Assembly: GCF_958298935.1 (NCBI RefSeq)
Contig: NC_084940.1
Coordinates: 6,292,001-6,356,000 of the forward strand
Reading direction: 5' to 3'
Length of the DNA stretch: 64,000 nucleotides
Origin: Phragmites australis
Taxonomy: Eukaryota; Streptophyta; Magnoliopsida; Poales; Poaceae
This document shows, piece after piece, positions 10,622 through 22,699 of the stretch. Within the stretch, counting starts at the first letter, position 1; each line of letters starts with the position of its first letter. Under the pieces are notes generated by a model, which made no database searches, had not been told where the DNA came from, and saw only the letters and a program-made list of their open reading frames with translations. A program made the translations under genes and the position numbers.

Positions 10622-12388
10622 TTTTTTTTTTCCGATTCTCTTCTTTATTTTTATTTTTCTTATCTACAACAACAGTTTCATTTCGAGTGGAATCGTGAAG
10701 AAAAAAAGAGAATCTCATTAAAAAAATAATCTTATAAATCTCTTCGTAACAGAAACCGTAAAAGAAAACAGTTAAAACGTTAAATATAACGAAAATCCTT
10801 GACGAAATTTTCACCCCAAAGAGGAACAATTGGCTATGGCCTTAGAGTATACGGCAGTCTGTGTAGCTCGCTATACCTACTCGCCGGCATCCTCTGTCCA
10901 TGCCTTAATAGGCCTACTGTAGGCATATGTTCGATTGGAGCAACGACTAAGATATCGGGACCACTTATTCTAACTATCAGTATTAGAGTTTAAGATGATA
11001 AATCTAAAACATCTCTATAGTCACGTAGTTACTGGTGAGCTCGAAATGTTTTTAGGGTCGTACAAGTTATGTATGTGCGTAAAACAAACCTATTAAAATC
11101 TAGACTAAAGACGTCGGCTCGTGAGTATAGCTAGATGGGGTAAGCTATGCACCGTGACAAGTTGTCCGGCCGCGTAGGGCGCCTGCACCGGGCGAGATGG
11201 AGGCCGTGACGAGTCGCGAGCAGGGCTGGCCCAATCGATCGGCGGGAGCCAGGCCTGCGTGTTGGCGGCGGCTAGTAGACGCCTTGAGCGGACTTGGTCC
11301 ACCTGACCACCTGGGCGTTGGCCGTTCGGGGCCAATTTCCTCATCAATGCGATAGACAGTGAGCCGCAAAGAACGTCGATGACATCGAGGTTGTCAACGA
11401 TAGACCATGGAGCAAAACCGGTGAAACTACGTCGAACTAAATAGTACTCCTACTCCGTAGTAGTATAATACGGAGTACTACTCATCAAGTCATAGATAAT
11501 AAATTGAACGTTGACACGGATAAGGTCTCCAAGCTGAAGTTTGACCGCCAACTTATGTGTGGAATTGAATGAAATGGTGGCAGTATAAAGGCACTTTTAA
11601 AAACCGATGTGAGCATGCCATTTCAATATGTCATTTGTAAGGCGGCGTAATCTCTTGACACATGATAGCACCCAAGTCCAATGTTTTGTAGCTGGAAGTT
11701 TGAATTTGCAAATGTACAAATGTCTCTCGTTTTCCGCTTTTAGCGAAAAGGTTGAAAGAACAGCGAAAAGCTTTTAAAAAAAATTTAAGTTTGGGGGCGG
11801 GGGGGGGATCCCTCAGTCGATACATTGTGTTGTCGAGCACCTCACTCACTTAGGATTTAGATTAAATGTCTAGCTCATTCTTAAGTGTAAGCCAGAGCTC
11901 ACGATGTAGTAAAAATATGGTCTGGAAAGTTTTTCTAGACTCATGACCTGAAAGTTTGATGCTCGCATAACTAGGTTGAAGATAGATTTTGGAGTTGAAA
12001 TTTTCATGCCTTTCCATGTCAAAAACATAACTCGAAGGTTTGGGTACAAGAACAGAAATCTACAAATGGTTTCCTATTAACTGGCTTTTCTGGTGGGCCA
12101 CGGGTGATAATCGACACATCTAATGTGATTATGTAGGAAGTAGACTTAAATCTTACAAATTTACACGGATAAAAACAACCAACCGTAAACTTAAAATGAA
12201 ATGAAAGAAAACCCTTTATGGCATACTCTGATGCAGTAATTTCACAAGATTTGTTACAATCCGAGGAACCAGTTGGCCAAGCTATAAACCCGGGTGCGCT
12301 CCCTCTCTCTCAGGCAGTAGGCTCTGGTGTTTGGACACTGACGTTAAAATCTTACTCGGATTTAGGTGTTTTATTTAAAAAAATTATA
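10622..12388. other. Gene-free stretch
   Basis: Mixed AT-rich sequence with a moderately GC-rich patch at 11140-11340. A G-rich run lies at 11796-11808 (GGGGGCGGGGGGGG-like). No coding region or element could be supported. Confidence 0.4.
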
Positions 12389-12860
12389 GATATCAGATAT
12401 GGCCAAATAGATGGTCCGGTCCGGCACGGGTCTATTGAGGCATGGTCTATTTAGGCAGATCCGTTTAGACCCATTAGCTAAATGGGTTGTGCCGTGCTGG
12501 CCCACGTGCCATGACTTCAGCCTAGGCATGGCCTATTTAAGACCGGATCATGTCCTGTCGGTCTGCGGCACTGTAGGACTGATAACTTTTATTTTGTCTG
12601 TTAGCCCGTTAGCCCGCAGAAAATTAAAAAAAAAATCATAAAAACTTGTTTTCATTAGAAATCAAACACCCAACTTTCTACTTAGAGTAAAACACACTAA
12701 CATTGCACTATATATCCTATATGTTATCAGATTTAAATAAATTATATAAAATACTATAAAAATATGAACAGTTAAACCGATCGTGCTGTGCCGACTCATT
12801 AATCATCGTGCCGTACCATGTCTGAATCATACCATATTACACGACTCATTTGATATCTTA
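12389..12860. mobile_element. Possible hAT-like remnant rich in GGTCCGGCACGGG-type motifs
   Basis: Left part (12405-12560) and right part (12775-12850) carry motifs of the type GTCCGGCACGGG and CGTGCTGTGCCG around an AT-rich core, like the stretch at 3560-4150. Both edges contain GATATC, which is palindromic and so does not prove a target duplication. Family and borders are uncertain. Confidence 0.35.
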
Positions 12861-13291
12861 AGTAGATACTTAAAAAAATTTAGGCATAAACCAGGCAACC
12901 ACCAGTCGATCGCTCGCGCCGGCGCGCCGGCCTCGTCCCGGACCAAAAGCGCCCCGCGGCACGTGCCCAAAGCTTGGGCGCACTCACGTCACCGCACCAC
13001 GCGACTCCTCCCTGCTGGCCGGCCCGCCCACCAGCCCAGATCCGAAACCGGTGGGCGCCACCCTCCACGGCTCCACTCCACCCACCCGAGGCCAGAAGGC
13101 CCACAAACTGACCGCCTCCTCTCGTACTCCCGGCTCGCTCCTACGCCGATCCAGCTGCGCGACCCAACCCTCCGCGCCACCCGCCCGGGCCACCCAACCC
13201 ACGCACACTCGCGACCGCGAGACACCCGCCCGGGCAGCGCCGCGCCGCGACCCCGCACGCGGAGCTGGTTACCCTCCCCTCCCCCGGTAGC

Positions 13292-13345
13292 TTATAAGAG
13301 AGACCCCTCCGCCCCCTCCTCTCCTCTCTTCTCTCTGTTCCACCC
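13292..13345 (+). promoter_or_regulatory. Core promoter of the MORN-repeat gene: TATA box and pyrimidine patch
   Basis: TTATAAGAG at 13292-13300 lies 176 bases upstream of the start codon and is followed by a CT-rich stretch (about 13306-13345), the Y-patch-like context common in grass promoters. Transcription would start near 13325-13335. Confidence 0.6.
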
Positions 13346-13475
13346 ACTCCTGCTCTGCTCCCATCGATCTGCCCCGCCCTGCGTGCGTGAGTGGTTTTCT
13401 GCTAGGGATTTGAAACGGAGATCCGCGAGAGATTGAGGAGAGGGAGGGAGGCGTCGGTGGCGTGGCGGGGGAGGG

Positions 13476-14895
13476 ATGGACGGGCACGGCGGGGGCAAGC
13501 TGACGCGGACGCCGTCGTCGCTGCTGCGCTCGCCCACGGTGCGCAACTGCTCCTCTTTCCAGGCCGTGGTGGTCGAGGACCCGGAGCCCGACGACAAGAA
13601 GGCCCAGGCGCAGGCCAAGCCCCCGCCCCACCTCCACCCCGGCGGCCCCTTCCACCCGCTCCTCGTCCTCGCTCTCCCGCTCGCCTTCCTGCTCCTGCTC
13701 CTCCTGCTCCGCGGCGGCGACCACCACCTTGCGCTCCTCGCGGCGTCCGCGGTCGCCGCGCTCGGCGCCGCGGCGGGGGCCGCGCGGTTGCTGCGGGGGC
13801 GCCTGCGGCTGCGCCGCTCCCCGGGGTCCGGGTCCGTGCAGTGGTTCATCGGCGACGAGGACGACAAGCCGCAGAAGCGAGACAAGGGCAAGGGTGGCGG
13901 CGCCGTGCTCGGCCGCGTGGTGCGGGAGGGCGTCGAGTTCTACAGTAATGGGGACTGCTACGAGGGGGAGTTCCACAAGGGCCGCTGCAACGGCAGCGGC
14001 GTCTACAACTTCTTCGGCAAGGGCAAGTACGAGGGCGACTGGGTCGACGGCAAGTACGACGGCTACGGCATCGAGAGCTGGGCGCGCGGCAGCCGGTACC
14101 GCGGCCAGTACCGCCAGGGCCTCCGCCACGGCCACGGCGTCTACCGCTTCTACAGCGGCGACTGCTACACAGGCGAGTGGGCCGGCGGCCAGAGCCACGG
14201 CATCGGTGCGCAGACCTGCTCCGACGGTAGCTCCTACGTCGGCGAATTCAAGTGCGGCGTCAAGCACGGTCTCGGGAGCTACCATTTCAGGTGACCATCT
14301 ATCGAAATTTGGTGCATGAATTTGATCACATCGACACACTGTTCCGTCTCTTCTCCATTGTTTGAAAATGGGCTGCTAATTTCGATCGTGCTGTTCAAAT
14401 TTGATTCAGAAATGGTGATCGGTATGCGGGCGAGTACTATGGGGACAAGATCCACGGGTTTGGTGTCTACAGCTTCGCCAATGGCCATTGCTACGAAGGC
14501 TCCTGGCACGAAGGCAAGAAGCAGGGAGTTGGGATGTACACCTTCCGGAATGGTGACAAGCGATCGGGGGACTGGGATTCTGGGACTCTCAAGACCCCCC
14601 TGCCTCCGTCTGATCCTTCCGTTCAGCGCGCCGTACAGGTATACAACAATTTTCCTGTGCACATTGATCTACCTAAAATTTACCATTTGCAATTGCTTCT
14701 GGGATTCTAATGGTTGCATTGCACATTTAGGCTGCTCAGCGGGATGCGGAGAACGCCTTTGGCCTGCCAAGAGTCGATGAGCAGGTGCATAAGGCCGTCA
14801 TGGCCGCAAACAGGGCAGCCACCGCTGCTCGGGTAGCGGCGATCAAGGCAGTCCAGAACAGGATGGACGGGAAATTTTGTGATACCTATGTCTGA
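13476..14895 (+). CDS. MORN-repeat membrane protein, three exons
   Basis: Exons 13476-14290, 14410-14638 and 14731-14895 join in frame (GT-AG introns of 119 and 92 bases) to give 402 residues. Residues 1-60 are a Pro-rich cytosolic-type leader. Two hydrophobic segments follow (about 61-78, Leu-rich, and 85-105, Ala/Leu-rich). Seven MORN repeats with a strict 23-residue period start at Tyr162, 185, 208, 231, 254, 277 and 300 (YEGEFHKGRCNG, YEGDWVDGKYDG and so on), with an eighth decayed one (Arg in place of Tyr). The tail is Ala-rich and helical. MORN repeats in plant proteins often bind lipids or act as scaffolds; no enzymatic domain is visible here. Similar plant proteins are sometimes labelled SET7/9-like only because of the MORN repeats. 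The first ATG after the promoter is used. Confidence in structure is high; cellular role is unknown. Confidence 0.93.
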
Positions 14896-16720
14896 CTTTG
14901 TGCTCAGGAAACCATGTTTTTTCTTCTTCTAACTGTACATTAGGGTAGTGAAGGACAATAACTAATCAGAGACGACCAGGGCAGCGCAACCGCTTGTTCC
15001 GAGTCAGAGTTCAGCAAGAACGGGAGGCGCCGGAGAGTGGAGCTGGCAATTTTCGTTCACAGAACGGCTCAGATTTCTCAATCGCCATCGGCGGCCCCCT
15101 TCTCCTTCCTTGCAATCCGTAACTGTACACAGGTCCAAGTGTATCAATGGAAGAGTGAGTTTTTGCAATGCTCTTTTCACTGCTTACTCTAAGTTATCTG
15201 TGTGGACTGCACATATGAATGTGGTTGCATCTGCATTTTCATTGCTCCAACCTAAATCTCGACTGCTTATAGTTGGACTCCATGTGCAGTGATTCTCCAT
15301 TTGCAAATGTACTTGGAGTTGCACATGGGAGACTGTAAATTTCTTCTTGTCCTGCAACTTGGAGTAGCTGTGATGTAGGGCCACATGATATAATTTGTTT
15401 CTCGTTCCCTGTGTGTCGATCCACTCCCTGCACCTGAGACAACTGTGTTTTGAAACCTCGGGAGCGATTCGTAGCTTTGGGTCCACTGGCTAATCCAGAT
15501 TTTTGCATCAGAAACATGAATGCTCGGAAAGAAATTCCACAAGTGTTAAGCTGGCCCGATGCATTGCTGTATGCTGGGTGCCGCTGTTGCTTGATTACTT
15601 GCATCAGGACAGCCATACCAATCAATGGATCCACTGTATTATGAGGTGGATATAGATGTTGGAATCCGACTCGATTTTGAATATTTGATTCGGCAAAAGA
15701 AAGATTGGCATTATGTGAGATGTCACTCGTTCCATAGTGTCAGAAATCCTAATAATTCTGAACTTTTTGTTGCCGTTGGTTCTTGTCGGTTATTGTTTTG
15801 ATTTAGTACATATTTGTGGAACAGTGGTGATGAAATGGTTTGACCTGTAAAATGTCTAATTCAGAAGCATGGACATGCAGACATGGGCACATGGCCCATC
15901 TGCTCTGTCCTAGAAACTGTATCCTAGACACAATTCACAGGCTCAACAGTCTGGTTGTGGCCTCAAGTACAGACCGAAAAGGAGGTAATCTCGGAGCTTG
16001 TGATGGTTAAGTGCCTCTTTTTTTGCTGTGGACAAAGCGTGCTTATGAACCGGGATTATATAATGTGTCGATGTGCTGAAGAGTTTGCAGTACCTATGCT
16101 GAACTGCGCATCAAGCTGACCTGCTGTTCTGCAAGCAATACAAAATCTGCAGCTTGTTACACAGGCATCAACTTGTCGGGCCGCATTGAACGACCGAAGA
16201 TCATGTGTTGTTTGAAGGATAATCTTGTGCTATCAGCTGTGTGCTGGACCTTATCGCCAGCCATCATGCAGTTCTCAACACATGCATCTCCGAGTAGACG
16301 CCCGTGCAAACCGTGTCTCTGTTTTCTTTTATTTTAGCATTTTTTTTCATCTTGTCAAGAACATCTGTTCTGCTCACTGCCTGCCAAGAGCTGTTGTTCT
16401 TCTCCCAGCAAAAAAGATGGGCGGCCTGAAGAAACAGCAGCCGGTTTTCTGACAGGCGCAGCTTCTCTCCTGTATGAAAAGCAGGATCCAACTTGTGCTT
16501 CTCTTTGTTCTCTCCTTTATTTTTTTCTATAGGAGCAACAGGCTCGAGACATCATAATTGGTCACAGTCATCACATAAGCTAAATTAAGTTTGTTAGCAA
16601 AGCATTATATAACATTATAACCTTCTTATCAATTCTACGTTCAGGTCCTCAATCATCATGACATGTCGATCGTGGTGACAGCAAACAAAGATGATCATTT
16701 CATTTCATATTCCAATTATT
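14896..16720. other. 3' flank of the MORN gene and gene-free stretch
   Basis: The first few hundred bases probably include the 3' untranslated region. The rest has short open frames on both strands without recognisable domains. Confidence 0.4.
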
Positions 16721-16731
16721 CATATTATTAT

Positions 16732-16748
16732 TGTGTGTGTGTGTGTGT
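16732..16748. repeat. (TG)n microsatellite
   Basis: An uninterrupted run of TG dinucleotides, about 8 units. Confidence 0.95.
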
Positions 16749-16749
16749 A

Positions 16750-19071
16750 TTTCCTGTGTGAAAGAAACTCACCATGCATGCTTAATGATGCTCGCTTGCG
16801 TGAGAAGCGAGGTCACATACAGAGACCTTTTCTTGCTTTCTTTACAGCCCTCTAAATCTCCTCTGCCGTCCCCTCTCACGGCTTTCAAATTCAAAGACGC
16901 CGCAGAATAAACATCCCTTTCAGTATCAGGTGAGGTAGCCACCGTGCAAAATCTATATTCTTTTCTTTCACCATTTCATGTGTGTTTATGATACATCACT
17001 CATGAGGTAGGGTGCATCATTGTCACTTGGAAAAATGGGAGAGCCATACCGCGAGCTCCGACAAAGAAGACAGACTACGGTAGCCGGCGGCATAGAAAGA
17101 ATCGCCTGGCTTGTAGTTTTCGCCTGTCGCAAGCGTCTGAAGACGCAACCACTTCGTAGGAGGATCACTTTTGCCGGCTTTCCTCACATGAAGGAAGAGA
17201 GCAATGAAACACATGCATATAATAATTATTAACTAATTATTCGTATGTTGCAACGAATATTAGATACGATAATATTTAACACAAACTTAAGATATGAAGA
17301 TGTGGACGTGACACGAGAGTGGCTCTAAACGAATACGTCGGGAATGATGTCGTAGTTTAATTTTAGATGGGATCTGAAAAAAGGAGTAGATTAATTATCC
17401 ACTATTTTTTCTTCTAATTTTTTTTATTTTCATTAGTAAAATGAGTTCTATATCCGTACCCAGTAAAAAAATAGGGAGGCTAGAGGACGAGGATATATAG
17501 CAAAAGTAGATAAATTATTCGAATTTTATAGATTTTTATTAGATAAGATGAGAGTAGGGGAAGAGATGATGCATGAACCCAGTCATGTTTTATATAGATT
17601 CTATTTGCTAGAGCGTTAACTCTAAGATATATACAGAATTTACTATTTATAGGATAAAATAAAATAATTTAAATATATATTTTTAGTCTAAAATAAGAAA
17701 AAATTATTGGTGTTATGATCTTGGCTCCCTCACGAGTCCATAGTCCACTGTCCTAAGGGGGAGTACGTCCTATCTATACGATAGGTGTAATCAACCCTAA
17801 TTTAGTCAGGATCTCATTTCGTGTGATACTTAAAAAATAGGGGAGTCCAGCACCAGTGTCGATCTATTCACGTGGGTTTTAGCCGCCCCTCGGCTTCCGT
17901 TTTGATGGGTGTTCCACATCTAGGGCTAGAGATTATATTGTTCATATCACTATTAAGTTTAACAAAAATATTTCAACCAAATATCCTTAAATTATTTATA
18001 GGTCTAGCTCTAAGAATTTCTGAGATAAGAATAACTAGTTTTAAAAATGTGTAGAGCTAAAGCTCTACCAAACAAATTCTTAGAAAAAATTATCTCTAAT
18101 TTCTAACACGGAGTAGCAGCAATTTTCTCTCGTGTGTTAGTGAATTTCAGGGGGTGCCGGGGGGGGGGGGGGGGGGGACGCCTCATGGAGTAGGTGTGAG
18201 GGTCTCCGCTGCTGACACAGATTTCTTTGGAAAATCATGTGGGAAACGTCGTGGATTCGGTCCGCTCATGGGTTTGGGTTCTGTAGTTGAACGGTGCTCA
18301 TGTCAAGGTGGCGACGGTGCAGGTTGGACCTGCGGTTTCATTTCAGTTTGTTGGTGGTGCGTTGGTTCAGCCTCGGCGCCCCGTGCGGGTAGGTGGATGG
18401 TGTGCTGGTGCTGGTGTTGGTGGGTGGCGGATCAGGGAGCCGGATCACACGGGCTCGCTTTCACGCGTTGAAAAGATCGAGGCTGATCTTTTTTTGTTTA
18501 ACTGATAGAAATGAGGTTAATCTGATTGGACCGGGGCCTTCTGCCATTTCATGTCTGAATTCTTGGACGACTTTTGACTGTGGACAGGAAGGGATCAACA
18601 GGGCGGAGGGCTGAATTTGAGCAGTTCTGCTGGTTTGACATCCAGGTGCTGAAGTAGTTGCCTACGTTGAAGAGATGTTTCTGAGCACCATTGAATTCAG
18701 AAATTCAACAGGTAGGTTTTTCGTGGTTCTCTAGTCAAATCATAGCCAAGACACGTGTCCCATTCTTGGTCAGTTATCATTTCAATTGTCCTATTTGTGA
18801 ACCTGTAGCGTTTGACTTTTATGGTGTTTGCAAGCTACAAGGATGTATTTTCACTGAAAAAGAGATCAGCCGTTGATTGATCAAAGGGTACTTTAGGCGC
18901 AAAATATATTTTAAACATGGCTAGTTAATGATTGCCCCAAATGGCAAATGCTCCAAAGTCCGAACTACTCGGACGGTGATCTGCTTTCCCGTACGCTCTC
19001 CCCGGCTCCACCAAATGACTGCCGTGCGTTCTCTTGTTTTCTCATTCATCCTGAATCGGAGTTCGGAGGAG
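16750..19071. other. Gene-free stretch with a dispersed AT-rich block
   Basis: The segment 17645-17705 (GGATAAAATAAAATAATTT ... TTTTTAGTCTAAAAT) is closely repeated at about 44567-44625, showing a dispersed repeat. No coding region can be supported; open frames at 18154-18614 are by-products of a G-rich tract and its surroundings. Confidence 0.45.
18159..18177 (+). repeat. Homopolymer G tract (19 G)
   Basis: Nineteen consecutive G, preceded within 10 bases by GGGG. Could form a G-quadruplex and is also a likely spot for sequencing-length error. Confidence 0.95.
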
Positions 19072-20288
19072 GCTTACATCAGGGTTAAAAAACCGTCCGT
19101 AACCGTCTAAAAATCACGGTTACCGACTTTCTCGATCTGATTCGGTTTCAGAAACCGAACGGTAACCGAAATTTTAATTCAAAAAATTTAAAAAAATAAA
19201 AAATTCAAACAAAATTCAAAAAAATCTTTAAAAAAAACTAGACACAATTCTAAGACCTTTTGTGAAATTTTTTTTTAAAAATAATGTCGTTTGCATCATA
19301 TTCTATAGGGAGAAAGTTTGAAAAAAATGAAAAAAATTGAAGCGTACGGCTCAGTTATTAACTCACGTTAAGGAAAAGTGTAACATGTAAACACATATTT
19401 TTTTTATAAAACGTATTTTAAGAGAATCTTTAAAATTAATTTCATTTTATTTAGAGTTTTATTAAATTCTCTATGATTTTTACAAAGTTCACAAGCATAA
19501 AGTGAATATGTTAAGAAAAAGTACTGTAATTAATTTTTTCATGTCTACTATTATTTTTTCTACATAAATCATAGTATAAATAAGCTAATTAAAGTGGTTT
19601 CACTAATTTTTGAGATGTGATGGGTCAGTTATGAATTAATCTAGTGGCAACACATTTACACAATCATGCATGTTACAATAACTAATTCATGAGTTCATGT
19701 ATTTTTAAAAGATATAGGATCATGTAAGAAGACTAACAAAATTAGTTTCATGATTTTTGGATTAGCAAAGAGTAAACTATGCATTTAACTTGGTTTAACA
19801 AATAAAATTTCTCACAGAAAATTTTGAACTTTTTTATGAGTATAAATACTTTTATCATGTAGATCATGTTACAAGGAAGCCAACAAAATTTGTTTCACTT
19901 GATTTGAAGCTCAGATGAATTAGTTATTGATTTTACAAGATTGAGCCCTTTTTTAGGTTTTTTTTATTGAACTGCGCTGAAATTCAATAAAACCGCTCGA
20001 TAAATAGAGAAAACCGAGCGGTTACCGACCCAAGTCGGTAACCGCTCGGTAACCGATCAAATAAAAAATGCGAGAAAATCGCTCGGTAACCGACCCAAAC
20101 CGCTCGGTAACCGACTAAAACCGAGCGGTTACCGAGAAGGCAAAAACACGATTTTTTCGTAAAAATTCAAATTTTGCCGAATGAATTTTCTCTGATTTTT
20201 TTTGAATTTTTGACCGTTAACCGCGGTTACCGCGAGATTTCGGTTATCACCGGAGCTCGGTAACGGTAACGTGAACCTTGGCTTACAC
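19072..20288 (+). mobile_element. hAT-like non-autonomous element, copy B (1201 bp plus duplications)
   Basis: Element 19080-20280 begins CAGGGTTAAAAAACCG and ends GTAACGTGAACCTTG, imperfect inverted ends (CARGGTT). It is flanked by 8-base target duplications GCTTACAT (19072-19079) and GCTTACAC (20281-20288), with one mismatch. Eight-base duplications and CA..TG ends indicate the hAT superfamily. The right subterminal region (about 19980-20145) holds about six copies of CGAGCGGTTACCG or its reverse CGGTAACCGCTCG; the left end holds fewer. Such arrays are plausible transposase-binding sites, which is inference. No transposase coding sequence is present. Confidence 0.85.
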
Positions 20289-20299
20289 AGTGAAGCGAT

Positions 20300-20859
20300 G
20301 CAAGAACATATTTACAGATAAAAGCAGCATGACATTCACCTAGTTTCGACCTGTGCCACAGATGTCCAGGGTTTGTTCCTTGGCCGAATGGCATTTTAAA
20401 AATATAATTCGGTCGGATCAATAATGCACGTACAAGCAGCACACGCCCTAGGAACTTCGAGTCCCATGGAAGAATCACACACAAAAAAGGAGTTATCAAC
20501 TATTTTTTAGACTATGGAATTCCGCAATTTTTAACCAACGTTTTAGTTTCTTTTAATGAACCAGCAAGGTGGCTCACGCTAATAATATGGCTAGCCCTGC
20601 AGCAATATTTTATCAAATAATCTTTGATGAAAAATTAGTCTCTTTAGTTTTTTATGAAGTTAGTGTTATTTAGTTATAAAATACATAAAATTAGAAGAAA
20701 AAATAAAAATTATGTTAGTGAAAAAAATTATTTATGCTCTAAATTTGTACCTGAATCATATACACGTGTTTGTTCGATTCGTATATATTTTGATCAACTA
20801 TCAAAATCTTGCGTCAAGTGTAGTGAGCCCAACTAAAACTAGAATAGGTTTGCCTTAAT
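20300..20859. other. Gene-free stretch
   Basis: Short open frames only; no element borders recognised. Confidence 0.4.
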
Positions 20860-21337
20860 CTATTATCTCAGTAAGAAATTTAAAATATTTATATTTTTTA
20901 TTACGAATTTTGGCTATTGATTAATTGTATTTTATATGGACTCTTTATTTAGGTATTTGATTTGTATAGCTTTTTTTATAAGACTATATTTGATGTGGAT
21001 CCTTATTTTTCTATTCTAACTTCAATTTTAATTATTATTTATTTATTTTATTTAGAATCTTTGTTTAGATATTTTGCTTCTCAAACTGTATGGAAATCGA
21101 ACTGCTGATTTCTCATAATTTTTAATTTTGAATTTGGGTATTTATTAATCGTTTTGATATTGACTCTTTGGTTTCTGAATTTAGCTATTTATTATTCGTA
21201 TTTGATATAACTCTTTGGTTTAATCTAAACCGTTAGATGTTCATAATAATAATTGGTCTAGATTTTTTTTATTAATGTGTTAATTTTGTGACATTGAGAG
21301 CGAACATGGTGGCTCATTTTTCTCCTCAAATAATAAT
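20860..21337 (-). repeat. AT-rich dispersed repeat, copy 2 (inverted relative to 9526-9960)
   Basis: Read on the minus strand it follows the same order of blocks as copy 1: TTATATTATTATTTGAG, GAGCCACCATGTTCG, ATTAAACCAAAGAGTTATATC, AAATTATGAGAAATCAGCAG, GTTTGAGAAGCAAAATATC, AATACCTAAATAAAGAGTC. The LINE at 21355-29373 inserted at its outer (5'-like) edge. Confidence 0.7.
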
Positions 21338-22069
21338 ATAATAGATTCCCCTTTTTAGAAATGAGATTTACTCAGTTTTTATTGAAAACCAATATAGAGT
21401 CTTATAGCCACATAGTTCACAACAAAAAGAGAAAAAGAAAACAAAATACAAAGCTGAGGAGACCAGCTAACAGGAGGCCATCACAACTAGATATCTAATA
21501 GACTACACAGCTCACCCATGAGCTAGACATAGCAAAGGCACAGACATACTACAACAGACGTCAAACTAAGATGATAATAAAATCATATCTTAAAGCTCCA
21601 CCATGTCAGAAACCAGAGACCAATTCATATTAGATGTCGAAATACACTGGAGAACCTTGAACAATACTGACTCCAAAGACTTCCTATCCTCCAAAGTGAG
21701 AAGAATCTTCCATTTCTACAAATATAAAATCCTAGAAAAAATCACATCAATGGGAAGGGTTGGAAATTTCTTTCCTATCACCATCCTATTGCGAGCTCTG
21801 CAGACTGTTCAAGCTAAACCTACAAAAAGGAATACACCCAGTTTTTTCGAGCCTTTAAAAAACAAACCAAGCCAAATGGACAGAAAATCTTCTATAGATT
21901 TGAGCTGAGTCATCCAATCAAAACACTCTATGAAACAACATCAAACAAAATGAACTAAGGAACAATTAAAAAAAGAATATGATTGGTAGTTTCCAACTAC
22001 CCACAAAGACAACAATTCTCAGTTCCTTTCCAACCCATTTTTTCAGTGACTGTAATTTGTTGTGGAAAG

Positions 22070-22500
22070 CCTGTTAGACAAAAATCTTGATTTTCAGAGG
22101 TCGTTTGCTATCCCAGATCACACCAACCCACTTGTTGATAACACCTCCAAAGGTGGTAAACCTATATAAAGATCTAGTTGTAAAGTTTCTAGTTTTTTCT
22201 AGAGTACAGAGCACATCATCATCATTACCATTTAAGTCCACCTCATGAAGTCTCCCATAAAGCTTCTTTAAATTTTCTTGCTCACTCAGGTTTAAAGACC
22301 TTCTAAACAAGACACTTCAGTTATTATCTATGACACAATCCTCAACTAAAATGGCAGGATCATCATAGAGTTTATAAAGTTAGGATATTGAATATGGAGT
22401 GGAGTCTCCTCCAACCAAATGTCTTTCGAGAAGACAACCTTGTCCCCCAATTGACTTTATAATAAGCACCCACTTAAAGAGATGTTTGACTTTATGCAGC
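22070..22500 (-). pseudogene. LINE ORF2 3' part: reverse-transcriptase zinc-binding region (zf-RVT)
   Basis: The frame 22074-22310 carries TTRSLYRFTTFGGVINKWVG followed by IWDSKRPLKIKIFV. This is the entry to the zf-RVT domain found after the reverse transcriptase in plant L1-type LINE ORF2. The preceding piece (about 22380-22574) is also minus-strand. Broken by stops. Confidence 0.65.
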
Positions 22501-22699
22501 CGCTGCCAAAATTGGGATGCTCCTCTCTTCTTGGAACTAAAGAACAGACCATCATGCATGTATTTAGCTTTCAAAATTTAACACAATGTCTCCTCACTGT
22601 TCCTAATAATCTTCTAAATCCATTTCACCAGCAGACACTCATTTAGAATCTTAGTGTTTGCAATACCTAGCCCACCAAACTCCTTAAGTCTATAAACTG

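Noticed and set aside
12783..13436. Plus-strand open frame of 217 codons upstream of the MORN gene
   Set aside because: Low-complexity Pro/Arg/Ser composition spanning the promoter and TATA box; no domain, no conserved start.
13269..14339. Long minus-strand open frame (356 codons) opposite the MORN gene
   Set aside because: It is an Ala/Val-rich shadow of a very GC-rich exon; the plus-strand frame has clear MORN repeats and splice sites.
16199..16500. Possible microRNA-type hairpin in opposite-strand frames 16225-16491
   Set aside because: I could not find a long, regular stem by eye; folding and small-RNA data would be needed.
18154..18614. Gly/Trp-rich open frames near the G tract
   Set aside because: They arise from the G homopolymer and GTG/TGG-rich sequence; no similarity or gene structure.
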